A DNA stretch of 64,000 nucleotides from Eubacterium sp. AF22-8LB (GTDB lineage Bacteria > Bacillota_I > Bacilli_A > Erysipelotrichales > Erysipelotrichaceae), in contig NZ_QRVI01000006.1 in assembly GCF_003458715.1 (NCBI RefSeq), positions 1-64,000 of the forward strand, written 5' to 3'. This document shows, in pieces, positions 47,066-56,543 of this stretch. The number at the start of each line of letters is the position of its first letter. Position 1 is the first letter of the stretch. Under the pieces are notes generated by a model that worked only from the letters and a program-made list of their open reading frames with translations, had not been told where the DNA came from and did not search any database. A program made the translations under genes and the position numbers.

Positions 47066-50000
47066 ATGGATAATAAGTATGTATTAGGCCTGGATATTGG
47101 AATTACGTCAATAGGTTGGTCAATAATTGATGTAGTTAGGGGAAAACTATTAGATATGGGAGTTCATATGTTTGAACAGGCAATCCCTGCTCAAGAAGCA
47201 AGATTAAATCGTTCGGCAAGAAGAACATTGAGAAGAAGAAATTGGAGAAAGAAACAATTAAAGAATGCGTTTGTAGAATTTGGATTGATTTCAAAAGAGG
47301 AATTAAATCAAAGAGACTATTTGAGTTATACTGCAAATTCAGATACATTTTCTCGTCCTGAAGAGGATACGGTTTACCATTTAAGATTGAAAGCGTTGAA
47401 GGAACAAGTATCTTTAAGAGAACTTTTGTTGTGTCTATATAATATTTGTGGGACTCGTGGACATTTTTTGATGGAGAATATTAATTTTGCTTCTAGTGAA
47501 CCAATTACTTTTGAATTCTTTGTTGAACAGTTTTATGAGTTTACTCATGCATATGTTAATTTTGAAGGAGATACAAAAGAATTTGAGCAGACAATACTAA
47601 AACCAATCTTTGAAAAAGGGAAAGTAAAGTCTAATGAATTAAAATCTTTGTTAAAGGATGAATATACAGTAGAAGCTGAGGATAATGATGCATTACTGGA
47701 AATTTTAAAATTGATTTGTGGATTTAAATGTGATTTGAAGAAAATTAGTGAGTCTGTTGTACTTGTTCAAGAGGATAAGACAAAAGATTCTGTAAAATTA
47801 GACGAGTTGTTGAAATTGGATAATCTAAATGAATTCTTAAACAATGCGGTGGAGCTTCATGATGTGATTGCAGTTTCTCAGATTTTAAAGGATCATAATT
47901 ATATTTGTGAAGTGGCTGTAGAAAAATTAAATGAAGTTCTTAAAGTTCAAAAATTAGAACATTCGGATCCAGATAAATATAAAGAAGAAAAGAAGATAAT
48001 TCAGAGTAAAATGAGTAAGGCGATTGGAGAACGTTTACGTGTTGTAAAGAATATGGAGAATAAATATCCAAATGGCTTGTATGTAAAAGAAGCTAGTGAT
48101 ATTTTGCATAAACAACAACAATTTTATCCCGATTTGATTACTGATAATTTCATTGAAGCATGCATTTCAACGATTAAAGCACGTATTCCTTACTATATTG
48201 GACCTTTGTCTTCACAAGCTAAAAATAGTTGGATCAATCGAAAAGATGGAACTTTTAAGTATGGATATGAGTATTGTAAGGATGCTTTAGTTAATGAAGA
48301 AGAGAGCATTCAAAATTGGAAATTAAATATGATTTCGCATTGTACATATTTACCTGAAGAATATGCACTTCCAAAAGGATCGTTTATTGCAGAGACATTT
48401 AGCTTATTAAACGAATTGAATATTCTTACTGCAATTGATAAGGATGAAAACCGATATTATTTAACTCGTAAAGATAAATTAAAAGTATTTGATGAATTAT
48501 TCTTGAAGCGTACAGATTATGTTTCGCATAAAGAAGTTGCACAACTATTAGATTTAAAATCTTTTGGTCCTAAAGATTCTCATAAGGCTGGTAAGTTTAA
48601 AAATAGATATACTTTATATCAGAATATAATTAGTGTATTTCCTCAATTTGAATTGCATTCTATTATTGATTTATTTGATGAGAATGAGAAAGAAAAAGTT
48701 AACAAAATTGAAGATATTATTTTGAATTTAAACTTATTTGATGAAGAACAATCAAAAGTAAATTATTTTACTAAGAAGTTGAATTTGGATAATGAAGACG
48801 CGAAGAAATTAGCTAGATGTAAATCAAATGGATTTTATGCGTTCTCTAAACAATTTATTATGGAAACTAAGATGAATGTGGATGGAGAAACATTGCTTGA
48901 GGAAATGTTTAGGGATAATACGGAAAATCAAAAGAATGAACAGATGACTTTGATTACTGAAGCAACGGACTTGGATGGAAATCGAATTAATTTTGATTCT
49001 AACAAGTATATGACTTTATTAAGGGATACGAAGAAGTTGTCTATTGATTTATTGATACAAGATGGTAAACCATTTATTCCAATTGCTAGACCTGTAATAA
49101 GAGCTTTAAATGAATGTTTTAAGCTATATGAAGAAGTTGTTAATACTTATGGAGTTCCTGATCGAGTTGTGATTGAAACGGCAAGAGATTTGAAAGATAG
49201 TGCTCATGATGGTGATGAACCAGCCAAGCATTTTGATCAAATGAAAAATTTGTATGATTACTTAACTAAACAAATGAAGGAGCAGAAGAAAAAAGCTAAG
49301 CTTTCAAAACAATATATGGAAGACTGGGATGTTATTGAGCCTTATTTAGAAAAGAATAAACGTAAAGTTGAACTATATATTCGTCAAAATGGTCGTGACA
49401 TGGTTACTGGTGATGAGATCGATATTCAAAAATTAGAAAATTATGAAATGGATCATATTTTACCTCGTGGCTTTGGTGATAATTCCATGGATAACTTGAT
49501 GTTGATAAAAAAAGAAATCAATGGAAAAAAGGCAGATAGACTTCCATTGGAATATATCGAAGCTGAAACTGTAACGAACAAAGCTGGTAAGCGTATTATT
49601 TCGAGTGATTTTAAACGAAGATGTTATGAGTTGAATGAAATGAAATTGATTTCAGATAAAAAATTAAAACGTTTATTACTAGCAACTACAGATGAAGCTA
49701 TGGGATTTATTAATCGTAATTTAGTGGATACTCGTTATATTATTCGTGAATTGATGGCTATTTTAAGAGCTTATAATCAAGTGAATAATTATGATACTCA
49801 TATTGTTTCTTTACGTTCTTCATTTACAACTGTTTATAGAAATGCGTTTAACATGAAGAAAAATCGTAATATTGGGGATCAACACCATGCTCATGATGCT
49901 TCAATTGTTGCGATTGCAGATATGGTCTTATCAACATATTATCCAAATTATGATGAACGTGGTAATAATAAGTATTATCAAGAATTCTTGAAGAGAATGA

Positions 50001-51133
50001 AGGAAACACAAGAACCGGATAGTGATAAATCAGAAAATCAGAAACTATATAATTTCATAAGATATGCCTATAACAAACGTTTTGCCAACTTCCCAAATGA
50101 TAATGATTCATTGGTTTCTCAAGTAAAGGCTACAGTACCTTTATATTCTTTAAAAGCAGAGAAAAACTACAAAGGTGCATTCTTTGATGCAACAATTTAT
50201 CCACAGAAAGATAAAAAGAAGAATATTGCTAGAGAAAAAGGTGTGTTGGGTCTTTTAGGTGTGAATAATGATAAACGTATCTATAGTTCGATTAACTGTG
50301 TTGCAGTAGATTTCTATAAATATGTGAAGAAGAATGGAAGAAAAGCATATGTTGGTATACAAATCCCTAAACTTATTGTAAATAACAATGGTGAAATTAA
50401 TAAAGAACAATATGTTAAGTTAATAAAAGATTACTATAAAGTGCCTGAATTATTAGATGAGAATGGAAATGTGAAGGAATATTATTTCCGTATGCGTGTA
50501 TTTAAAAATGATTTATTTTATGAGACAGAGTCTAATACAATTTTAAAATTCGGTATAGGTACAATAACTAGAAAGATTTTAGAGCCTAGCCATGTGTATT
50601 GTTTTAGTTATAATGATATCTATAAAGATTTAAATTATTTGAAGAGAGAATTAGCGGATAAATTTGATTTTAAAGAATATATAGTGAATCCAACTGGGCA
50701 TCACAAATTTACTGATTATACAATCGATGAACTGTTGGAATTTTGCTTAGATAATTATTTGGATTTTGATAATCCAGAAAAACAAACGAAATTAGTGGTT
50801 AATAAATTTATGGAGATGATGAATAAGCAAAAATCTAAAGAAGGAAAAATTGGTTATCAATGGTTTTTAGAAACTATTGTTTATTTGAATTTGATTGTTA
50901 ATAGAGAATGTTCTCCATTAGATCGATATAGACCTGGTACAGATATTGTGAAAAAGAAGAATAATGAAGATGCACAATATATCAAAATTAAATCAAGTAT
51001 TCTAGGTATTCGTTACACATATAATGAAAACGGTAAGTTATTAATATCAGGTCCTAGAAAGGCTCCTGGAAAGTATTCTAAGATTAAAAAGGAAAAGTTT
51101 TCTTGGAAAATTTGTAGCGACGTGCTACAATAG
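47066..51133 (+). CDS. cas9: CRISPR-associated endonuclease Cas9 (type II-A)
   Basis: A 1355-residue Cas9. All nuclease residues are readable: RuvC-I Asp10 in LGLDIGITSIGW, RuvC-II Glu704 in VIETARDL, HNH His797 in MDHILPRGFGDNSMDNL, RuvC-III His941 and Asp944 in HHAHDAS. The Arg-rich bridge helix covers about residues 46-66 (ARRTLRRRNWRKKQ). The length and the presence of csn2 place it in subtype II-A. It cuts DNA guided by crRNA:tracrRNA. The ATG seven bases after GGAGGG is preferred to an in-frame one that overlaps that site. The tracrRNA promoter lies in its last codons. PAM preference cannot be read from sequence alone. Confidence 0.97.
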   Translation: MDNKYVLGLDIGITSIGWSIIDVVRGKLLDMGVHMFEQAIPAQEARLNRSARRTLRRRNWRKKQLKNAFVEFGLISKEELNQRDYLSYTANSDTFSRPEEDTVYHLRLKALKEQVSLRELLLCLYNICGTRGHFLMENINFASSEPITFEFFVEQFYEFTHAYVNFEGDTKEFEQTILKPIFEKGKVKSNELKSLLKDEYTVEAEDNDALLEILKLICGFKCDLKKISESVVLVQEDKTKDSVKLDELLKLDNLNEFLNNAVELHDVIAVSQILKDHNYICEVAVEKLNEVLKVQKLEHSDPDKYKEEKKIIQSKMSKAIGERLRVVKNMENKYPNGLYVKEASDILHKQQQFYPDLITDNFIEACISTIKARIPYYIGPLSSQAKNSWINRKDGTFKYGYEYCKDALVNEEESIQNWKLNMISHCTYLPEEYALPKGSFIAETFSLLNELNILTAIDKDENRYYLTRKDKLKVFDELFLKRTDYVSHKEVAQLLDLKSFGPKDSHKAGKFKNRYTLYQNIISVFPQFELHSIIDLFDENEKEKVNKIEDIILNLNLFDEEQSKVNYFTKKLNLDNEDAKKLARCKSNGFYAFSKQFIMETKMNVDGETLLEEMFRDNTENQKNEQMTLITEATDLDGNRINFDSNKYMTLLRDTKKLSIDLLIQDGKPFIPIARPVIRALNECFKLYEEVVNTYGVPDRVVIETARDLKDSAHDGDEPAKHFDQMKNLYDYLTKQMKEQKKKAKLSKQYMEDWDVIEPYLEKNKRKVELYIRQNGRDMVTGDEIDIQKLENYEMDHILPRGFGDNSMDNLMLIKKEINGKKADRLPLEYIEAETVTNKAGKRIISSDFKRRCYELNEMKLISDKKLKRLLLATTDEAMGFINRNLVDTRYIIRELMAILRAYNQVNNYDTHIVSLRSSFTTVYRNAFNMKKNRNIGDQHHAHDASIVAIADMVLSTYYPNYDERGNNKYYQEFLKRMKETQEPDSDKSENQKLYNFIRYAYNKRFANFPNDNDSLVSQVKATVPLYSLKAEKNYKGAFFDATIYPQKDKKKNIAREKGVLGLLGVNNDKRIYSSINCVAVDFYKYVKKNGRKAYVGIQIPKLIVNNNGEINKEQYVKLIKDYYKVPELLDENGNVKEYYFRMRVFKNDLFYETESNTILKFGIGTITRKILEPSHVYCFSYNDIYKDLNYLKRELADKFDFKEYIVNPTGHHKFTDYTIDELLEFCLDNYLDFDNPEKQTKLVVNKFMEMMNKQKSKEGKIGYQWFLETIVYLNLIVNRECSPLDRYRPGTDIVKKKNNEDAQYIKIKSSILGIRYTYNENGKLLISGPRKAPGKYSKIKKEKFSWKICSDVLQ
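51103..51131 (+). promoter_or_regulatory. tracrRNA promoter within the cas9 3' end
   Basis: TTGGAA (51103-51108), 17-base spacer, TACAAT (51126-51131); the -10 ends at the cas9 stop codon. Predicted start near 51138, directly at the anti-repeat. Confidence 0.7.
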
Positions 51134-51137
51134 GTGT

Positions 51138-51238
51138 GTCAAATAATACAAATGAATTTAGTCTGGAAGAATAAGATTTAAATTCGAAAACTATTAGAGA
51201 TAGCTAATTGTGGCTATCTCATTTTATTATAGTTTTTT
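51138..51238 (+). ncRNA. tracrRNA
   Basis: The anti-repeat (51139-51172, starting TCAAATAATACAAATGAATT) can pair with repeat positions 11-34 without interruption (a few G-U pairs), then shows a small internal bulge opposite GA of GAGG, then pairs AAGAAT with the first six repeat bases. A nested stem AAAACTAT/ATAGTTTT around GAGATAGC/GCTATCTC (51197-51220) and a final T run form the 3' end. It is on the same strand as cas9 and lies between cas9 and cas1. Confidence 0.88.
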
Positions 51239-51241
51239 AAT

Positions 51242-52144
51242 ATGGGCTGGAAAACAGTAGTAATTGGAACTGAGTGTACAGTGTCATTAACATTAAATCG
51301 AATGAAAATTACAATAGGAAATGAATATCAAAATATACCATTATGTGATTTGGATACAGTGATTTTTTCACATGATCGAATTACAATGACAATTCCTATG
51401 TTGTCAAAATTGGTAGAGAATAATATTAATGTAATAATTTGTGATTCAAAGAATGATCCAATTGGTATATTTCAACCGTTTAACAATCATTCTTTGGTGT
51501 TTAAGCAATTGAATAAACAAATTAATTGGAAAATAACTCGTAAGAAGAAATTATGGAAATTTATAGTAGAACAAAAAATACAATCTGAAATAGATGTGTT
51601 GGATTTGATTTACGAGGATTGTGATGAATTAGAAACTTTAATTGGCTATAAGAATTCAGTTTATAACGATGATCAAACAAATCGAGAAGCGGTGAGTGCA
51701 AAGTGTTATTTTGGAAAGATGTTTGGAACAAAGTTTTATAGAGATGATAAGAATGATGTAAGAAATTTTGCGCTGAATTATGGATATAAGATTCTAGCTA
51801 GCTATATTTCAAAATGTATAACAGCTAGAGGATTATTAACTCAGTTAGGAATTCATCATATTGGCGAATCGAATGCTTTTAATTTAACGTATGATTTTAT
51901 AGAGCCATTACGAGTAATAGTAGATGTATGGGTTGAAGAAAATATTAAAGATAGTTTCAGCGTAGCACAAAAACAAGAATTGATTGAATTGTTAGAAACG
52001 AAAATTTATATAGATAAAAAATGGATGCGGTTAAAAGATGCGGTTGAAGATTTAATTGATTCTTATATTGGTTTCTTGAATGAAAAATCAGATGATATTT
52101 TGAAGATTGATTATTCAAAAGGAATTCGTTATGGAGGGGAGTAG
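51242..52144 (+). CDS. cas1: CRISPR integrase Cas1 (type II-A)
   Basis: A 300-residue Cas1 that integrates new spacers together with Cas2. Metal ligands fit the family: Glu149 in NREAVSAKCYFGKMF, His205/206 in LGIHHIGESN and Asp218/Glu221 in YDFIEPLR. Its ATG comes four bases after the tracrRNA T run and no ribosome site is present, so its translation must be inefficient or coupled in an unusual way. Overlaps cas2 by 14 bases. Confidence 0.96.
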   Translation: MGWKTVVIGTECTVSLTLNRMKITIGNEYQNIPLCDLDTVIFSHDRITMTIPMLSKLVENNINVIICDSKNDPIGIFQPFNNHSLVFKQLNKQINWKITRKKKLWKFIVEQKIQSEIDVLDLIYEDCDELETLIGYKNSVYNDDQTNREAVSAKCYFGKMFGTKFYRDDKNDVRNFALNYGYKILASYISKCITARGLLTQLGIHHIGESNAFNLTYDFIEPLRVIVDVWVEENIKDSFSVAQKQELIELLETKIYIDKKWMRLKDAVEDLIDSYIGFLNEKSDDILKIDYSKGIRYGGE

Positions 52145-52487
52145 TAGATTTGTGCGATTAGTATTATTCTTTGATCTACCCCAAGAAACGAAAACAGATC
52201 AAAGACATTACAGACAATTTGTAAAATATTTAAAAACTGAAGGATTTATACGAATCCAATATTCAGTTTATGCAAAATTATGCATAAATAATGACTCGGC
52301 TAAAACGATTCAAAAAAGACTGAAAAACAATGTTCCTGATAATGGGGATATACGATATTTAATAATAACTGAGAGGCAATATCAAAACATTGTGAATATG
52401 AATAGTAATTATACTTTACAAGAAAATATTACGACCACAGATCGTACTTTAATTATAGGAGGACTAAATAGTGAAAATAATACATGA
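52131..52487 (+). CDS. cas2: CRISPR adaptation protein Cas2
   Basis: A 118-residue Cas2 with the ferredoxin-like start VRLVLFFDLPQETKTDQRHYRQF and the later GDIRYLIITERQYQNIV segment. It forms the central dimer of the Cas1-Cas2 integrase. The start at 52131 after AAAGGAATTC is preferred; another option is a GTG at 52152 after GGAGGGG, which gives the shorter N-terminus common in the family. Overlaps csn2 by 17 bases. Confidence 0.93.
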   Translation: MEGSSRFVRLVLFFDLPQETKTDQRHYRQFVKYLKTEGFIRIQYSVYAKLCINNDSAKTIQKRLKNNVPDNGDIRYLIITERQYQNIVNMNSNYTLQENITTTDRTLIIGGLNSENNT

Positions 52488-53346
52488 GGAATCTGTCTAC
52501 TTGATTCCAGAAGATAATAATATAGTAGTATTAGCAGGTGCTAAACAAAAAGATATAATAGATTGTTTTACAAATCAATTCGTTAAAAAGAAAAGAAATT
52601 ATTGTAAAGTATTAGATTCTGAAAATCAGCCAGTTAAACCAACAGAACTTAATTTCATTTATTATCCATATGGTAGTGATATTAATTCTAATTTTGAATT
52701 TGGAGCAAAATCTATATTCAATATTGAAACTACAAATCTCATACAAGAAAATGAAAATGATTTTAAAGCATTTGAATTGATTAGAGAAGGACTTAGAAGC
52801 TTAACAACTGATCATGGCATGTATAAATTGAGAGAAATATTAACAAGAAATATGCAATGTAATATCGATTTTGAAATGTCTGATTTTAATATTTCTAAGT
52901 TTATATCAATGCTAGATATAAATGTAGATGATATTTCAGCAGATAAACAATACATTATGGTTTACAACTTGTTATTGTTTGTGAGTAGAAATCAATATAA
53001 TGTTGTATATATTGATTTTCCAATTACACAAACCGTATTAAAATGGATGAAATCGTTTGATCAAGATAATATGATGTTTCTCTTGAATAATGATTATATG
53101 GCATGTGATTCTTATCAAGAATTAGAAAAATTTGCCATGTTGATTGTTTCTAATAAAGATTACATTGAAAAATATGAATATGATTTAAACCAATTTAATA
53201 ACATTTCCTATATACAAAATCCTTATACTATGCTTCATAAGCAACAACAAACAGAAAAAAATATTCGATTAATGGAACAATTTGAAGATAAAAATACAAC
53301 TTTTTATCTAACTTTTAATGATACATATACTCAAGATATACTGTAA
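52471..53346 (+). CDS. csn2: Csn2-family adaptation protein
   Basis: A 291-residue protein in the csn2 position of a II-A locus, with a Csn2-like pattern (QYNVVYIDFPI in the middle, ISYIQNPYTMLHKQQQ near the end, KYEYDLNQFNNIS). Csn2 forms tetrameric rings on DNA ends during spacer uptake. Its length lies between the short (about 220) and long (about 350) forms, so it may be a distinct Csn2 subgroup. GTG start after AGGAGG. The array begins 34 bases after its stop. Confidence 0.85.
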   Translation: MKIIHEESVYLIPEDNNIVVLAGAKQKDIIDCFTNQFVKKKRNYCKVLDSENQPVKPTELNFIYYPYGSDINSNFEFGAKSIFNIETTNLIQENENDFKAFELIREGLRSLTTDHGMYKLREILTRNMQCNIDFEMSDFNISKFISMLDINVDDISADKQYIMVYNLLLFVSRNQYNVVYIDFPITQTVLKWMKSFDQDNMMFLLNNDYMACDSYQELEKFAMLIVSNKDYIEKYEYDLNQFNNISYIQNPYTMLHKQQQTEKNIRLMEQFEDKNTTFYLTFNDTYTQDIL

Positions 53347-53360
53347 ATAAAGCACAATTA

Positions 53361-53369
53361 TGCTATAAT
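53361..53369 (+). promoter_or_regulatory. Array promoter in a very short leader
   Basis: Extended -10 TGCTATAAT, 11 bases before the first repeat. The leader between csn2 and the array is only 33 bases, so the pre-crRNA starts practically at the first repeat. Confidence 0.65.
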
Positions 53370-53379
53370 AAGGCCGACA

Positions 53380-54768
53380 GTTCTTGAGGATTGAATTTAT
53401 TTGTATTATTTGAACGGTTCTGTTCGTTCGCGTTCAAAATGGCAGTTCTTGAGGATTGAATTTATTTGTATTATTTGAACTGGGGTTCAAAGGGGTGAAA
53501 CCCCTGCCCGTTCTTGAGGATTGAATTTATTTGTATTATTTGAACACTAGTAAAAAAATAAACGAGTTAGTTGGGTTCTTGAGGATTGAATTTATTTGTA
53601 TTATTTGAACTATATGAATGTCATATGATTGAAGCCGTTAGTTCTTGAGGATTGAATTTATTTGTATTATTTGAACATGCCAGCCCCTTTTCTAAAATTA
53701 TTTTCGTTCTTGAGGATTGAATTTATTTGTATTATTTGAACCAGACGAGGTGATTGCGGGTGCTTGGGGAAGTTCTTGAGGATTGAATTTATTTGTATTA
53801 TTTGAACTATTGAGATGTGCCTTCCTGTGTTGGTCAGTTCTTGAGGATTGAATTTATTTGTATTATTTGAACCCGAAAAAACTGGAATTGTCAAGGGTTT
53901 AGTTCTTGAGGATTGAATTTATTTGTATTATTTGAACAGTACCGTCACCAACAGCACCGAAATTTTCGTTCTTGAGGATTGAATTTATTTGTATTATTTG
54001 AACAACACGGGGTTATGGTATTCAATTGAAATGTTCTTGAGGATTGAATTTATTTGTATTATTTGAACATCTTTTCCACTATCACGCTTTATGAAAGGTT
54101 CTTGAGGATTGAATTTATTTGTATTATTTGAACATTCATGCAGTAACTACATCAAATTTATCGGTTCTTGAGGATTGAATTTATTTGTATTATTTGAACA
54201 TAGTGGAGCTACTGAAAATGATCTTACGGGTTCTTGAGGATTGAATTTATTTGTATTATTTGAACTTTATGCTTATGACATACAGACACTCTCGGTTCTT
54301 GAGGATTGAATTTATTTGTATTATTTGAACACGTGAAACAGTAGAGATAGAAGGTCGTGAGTTCTTGAGGATTGAATTTATTTGTATTATTTGAACTTTT
54401 CTAATTCTTCTTCAACGCTTTTCATGTTCTTGAGGATTGAATTTATTTGTATTATTTGAACGAATATGATAGATATTGTCAATTACATTCAGTTCTTGAG
54501 GATTGAATTTATTTGTATTATTTGAACAGCAATAGTTGTGATATCTTTCTTTGCTGGTTCTTGAGGATTGAATTTATTTGTATTATTTGAACCCTTGATT
54601 GATTGGTCTAATACAGGTCTTGTTCTTGAGGATTGAATTTATTTGTATTATTTGAACAGATGTAGAAAAGAGGTAGCAAAGCTACCGTTCTTGAGGATTG
54701 ATTTTATTTGTATTATTTGAACTTCCTTTTGAATTAACTGGATACTTAGTGCGTTTTTGAGGATTAGA
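53380..54768 (+). CRISPR. Type II-A CRISPR array: 21 repeats plus one decayed repeat
   Basis: 36-base repeats starting GTTCTTGAGGATTGAATT and ending TATTATTTGAAC, separated by spacers of 29 or 30 bases; 20 spacers lie between intact repeats. Repeat starts run from 53380 to 54687. All are identical except the last (54687-54722), with one A-to-T change. After one more 30-base spacer a decayed repeat begins at 54753 (GTTTTTGAGGATTAGAC). Conserved repeats and a degenerate end far from cas genes fit leader-side growth. The orientation matches the tracrRNA anti-repeat. The repeat 3' part has TATTAT, a possible -10. Confidence 0.98.
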
Positions 54769-54786
54769 CAATAAAAAGAAATATTG

Positions 54787-55667
54787 CTACTTCTTAGGTG
54801 TTACATTAACTACCACATACTCACATATACCCTCTGTTCTTATTGGAAACCCCCAGCCAACAAGGCCTGAACTTATGATTTTTTTAGTGCTTGAATGTTT
54901 CTTTGCCGTAATTACCCGCAAAATCGGGTTGTAAATGGTAAGAATAAGAGAGTGGAAACATTTGTCCGTTATGAGTATGTCCACTGAGTTGAAGGTCAAC
55001 GTTGTTTTTAATGTTTTCTTTTGTTCTTTGTGGTTGATGGTCTAGGACGATGTTGTAGGTTTTGTTTGTAAGGTTGTAGTTCTTTGTTTTCTTTCGGTTT
55101 TTGTTTGTGTAGTCTTTTCTTCCAATAAGGATAATGTTATTTAAATGTACTTCTTGATCATTTAGAATGGTAATGTTGTTTTTTGTGATTACTTGATTGA
55201 GCTTGGTTCTTGTGAATTTTGTCTTGTTTTCGTGATTACCATATACAAAATAAACAGGGGCTACTTTAGTAAGTCTTCCGAGTTGTTTAAATAGGATTTC
55301 CATATCTTCTTTGGATGTGGATTCATCCACGAAGTCTCCACCAAGTAGATAGAAATTTGGTTTTACTTTTAATAATGTATTTGTGATTTTTTTTTAATCT
55401 TTCTGGATTATTCGCATTGGGATAGTGGACATCCAAAATGAAACAAATCTTAGTTGGAGTTATGTTTTTTTCTGTTTTTAGATTATATGTGGTTTGATGG
55501 GTCGTATACATATTGACATAGCCAAATGTTACGATGGATGTGGATATGATAGCTGAAAGGATTATGCAGATGATTGGTTTTCTTTTTTGAATACGATTAC
55601 TAATACTAGTAAACAGAATAATGTATGTATAGCCCACATGGCTTGATACGTACGCATATTTCAACAA
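54787..55667 (-). pseudogene. Decayed YkuE-like metallophosphoesterase
   Basis: Joined across frames the minus strand encodes a membrane-anchored calcineurin-like phosphoesterase: an N-terminal hydrophobic helix, LDVHYP (DxH), GGDFVDE, YFVYGNHENK, VLDHQPQ, GHTHNGQMFP and the C-terminal SSGLVGWGFPIRTEG. Two frameshifts break it: a run of nine A (at 55387-55395 on the complement), where eight would keep the frame before LLGGDFVD, and a second near 54884-54900 before KHSSTKK. Homopolymer sequencing error could explain the first but not easily the second. No intact ribosome site for the pieces. Confidence 0.85.
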
Positions 55668-55678
55668 TTTAATAGTAA

Positions 55679-55707
55679 TGCGATACAGATGGCGTATCGT
55701 ATTTTTT
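55679..55707 (+). terminator. Orphan plus-strand terminator
   Basis: TGCGATAC (55679-55686) pairs with GTATCGTA (55694-55701, one G-T) and six T follow. No plus-strand gene ends here; the nearest plus-strand transcription is the CRISPR array 900 bases upstream. The rest of 55668-55874 holds the promoter region of the bceR operon and no other gene. Confidence 0.65.
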
Positions 55708-55874
55708 GTTGAGTTTATTCTTTAACAGTTGATTTAATAGGATGCATAACACTATTTCTAAAGTGAGGATTCCCATTTGAAGATAGATTATACTATCACT
55801 TCCTTTTGTTCTTATCTTACAGCATTGTTAGAAAGATTTCCTGGCTTATGCAGTATAATAAAATGGGTGAGATT

Positions 55875-56543
55875 ATGTATAAAGTATTGATTGTAGAAGA
55901 TGATGAACTCATCTCAAAAAAGTTAGAATCGTTTCTTGAATCTTGGAATTATTCAGTTTGTCGAGTTACTGATTTTTATAATGTGATGGATGCATTTCAT
56001 TCCTTTAATCCAGACTTAGTATTAATGGATATAACACTGCCTTATTTGAATGGATATTTGTGGACGGAAAAGATTCGTGAAGAATCAAAGGTACCTATTA
56101 TCTTTATTTCAAGTGCTACAGACAATATGAGTATTGTGATGGCTATCTCTAAAGGTGCCGATGATTTTGTATGCAAGCCATTTGATTTAAATGTTCTAGC
56201 TGCTAAAATCACAGCTATATTAAGACGTAGCTATGACTTTGTATCCAATCATAATATTCTTGAATATCAGGGTGTACGCTTTAATTTAGATGATAATACA
56301 GTAAGTTTTCAATCTTCTCAAATTGAACTGAGTAAGAATGAGGCTAAGATACTTCGACTGCTCATGGAAAAGAAGGGAACGATTGTATCTCGAGATAGTT
56401 TAATGGAATATTTGTGGAAGACAGATTTTTATGTGGATGAAAATGCATTAAGTGTAAATGTGAATCGTTTGCGCAAGAAGTTAGAGAGTATTGGCATTGT
56501 GGATTTTATCCAAACAAAAAAGGGATTGGGATATAAGATATGA
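55875..56543 (+). CDS. bceR: BceR-like response regulator (OmpR family)
   Basis: A 222-residue two-component regulator: receiver domain (1-115) with phospho-acceptor Asp52 in LVLMDITLPY and Lys in CKPFDL, and a C-terminal winged helix (VSRDSLMEYLWKTDFYVDENALSVNVNRLRKKLE). With the short kinase and BceAB transporter downstream it makes a peptide-sensing module. I begin at the ATG after GGGTGAG; a longer frame upstream is unlikely. Its last bases overlap the kinase start by four. The TTACA-N4-TGTAA box at 57532 is its probable target. Confidence 0.92.
   Translation: MYKVLIVEDDELISKKLESFLESWNYSVCRVTDFYNVMDAFHSFNPDLVLMDITLPYLNGYLWTEKIREESKVPIIFISSATDNMSIVMAISKGADDFVCKPFDLNVLAAKITAILRRSYDFVSNHNILEYQGVRFNLDDNTVSFQSSQIELSKNEAKILRLLMEKKGTIVSRDSLMEYLWKTDFYVDENALSVNVNRLRKKLESIGIVDFIQTKKGLGYKI

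Noticed and set aside
53481..53509. Spacer with AGGGGT-GAA-ACCCCT hairpin, and another with GGTAGC/GCTACC, as terminators or regulatory elements
   Set aside because: These are spacers between perfect repeats; the hairpins are probably inherited from the protospacers.
53667..53894. 75-codon frame inside the CRISPR array
   Set aside because: Consists of repeat and spacer sequence only.
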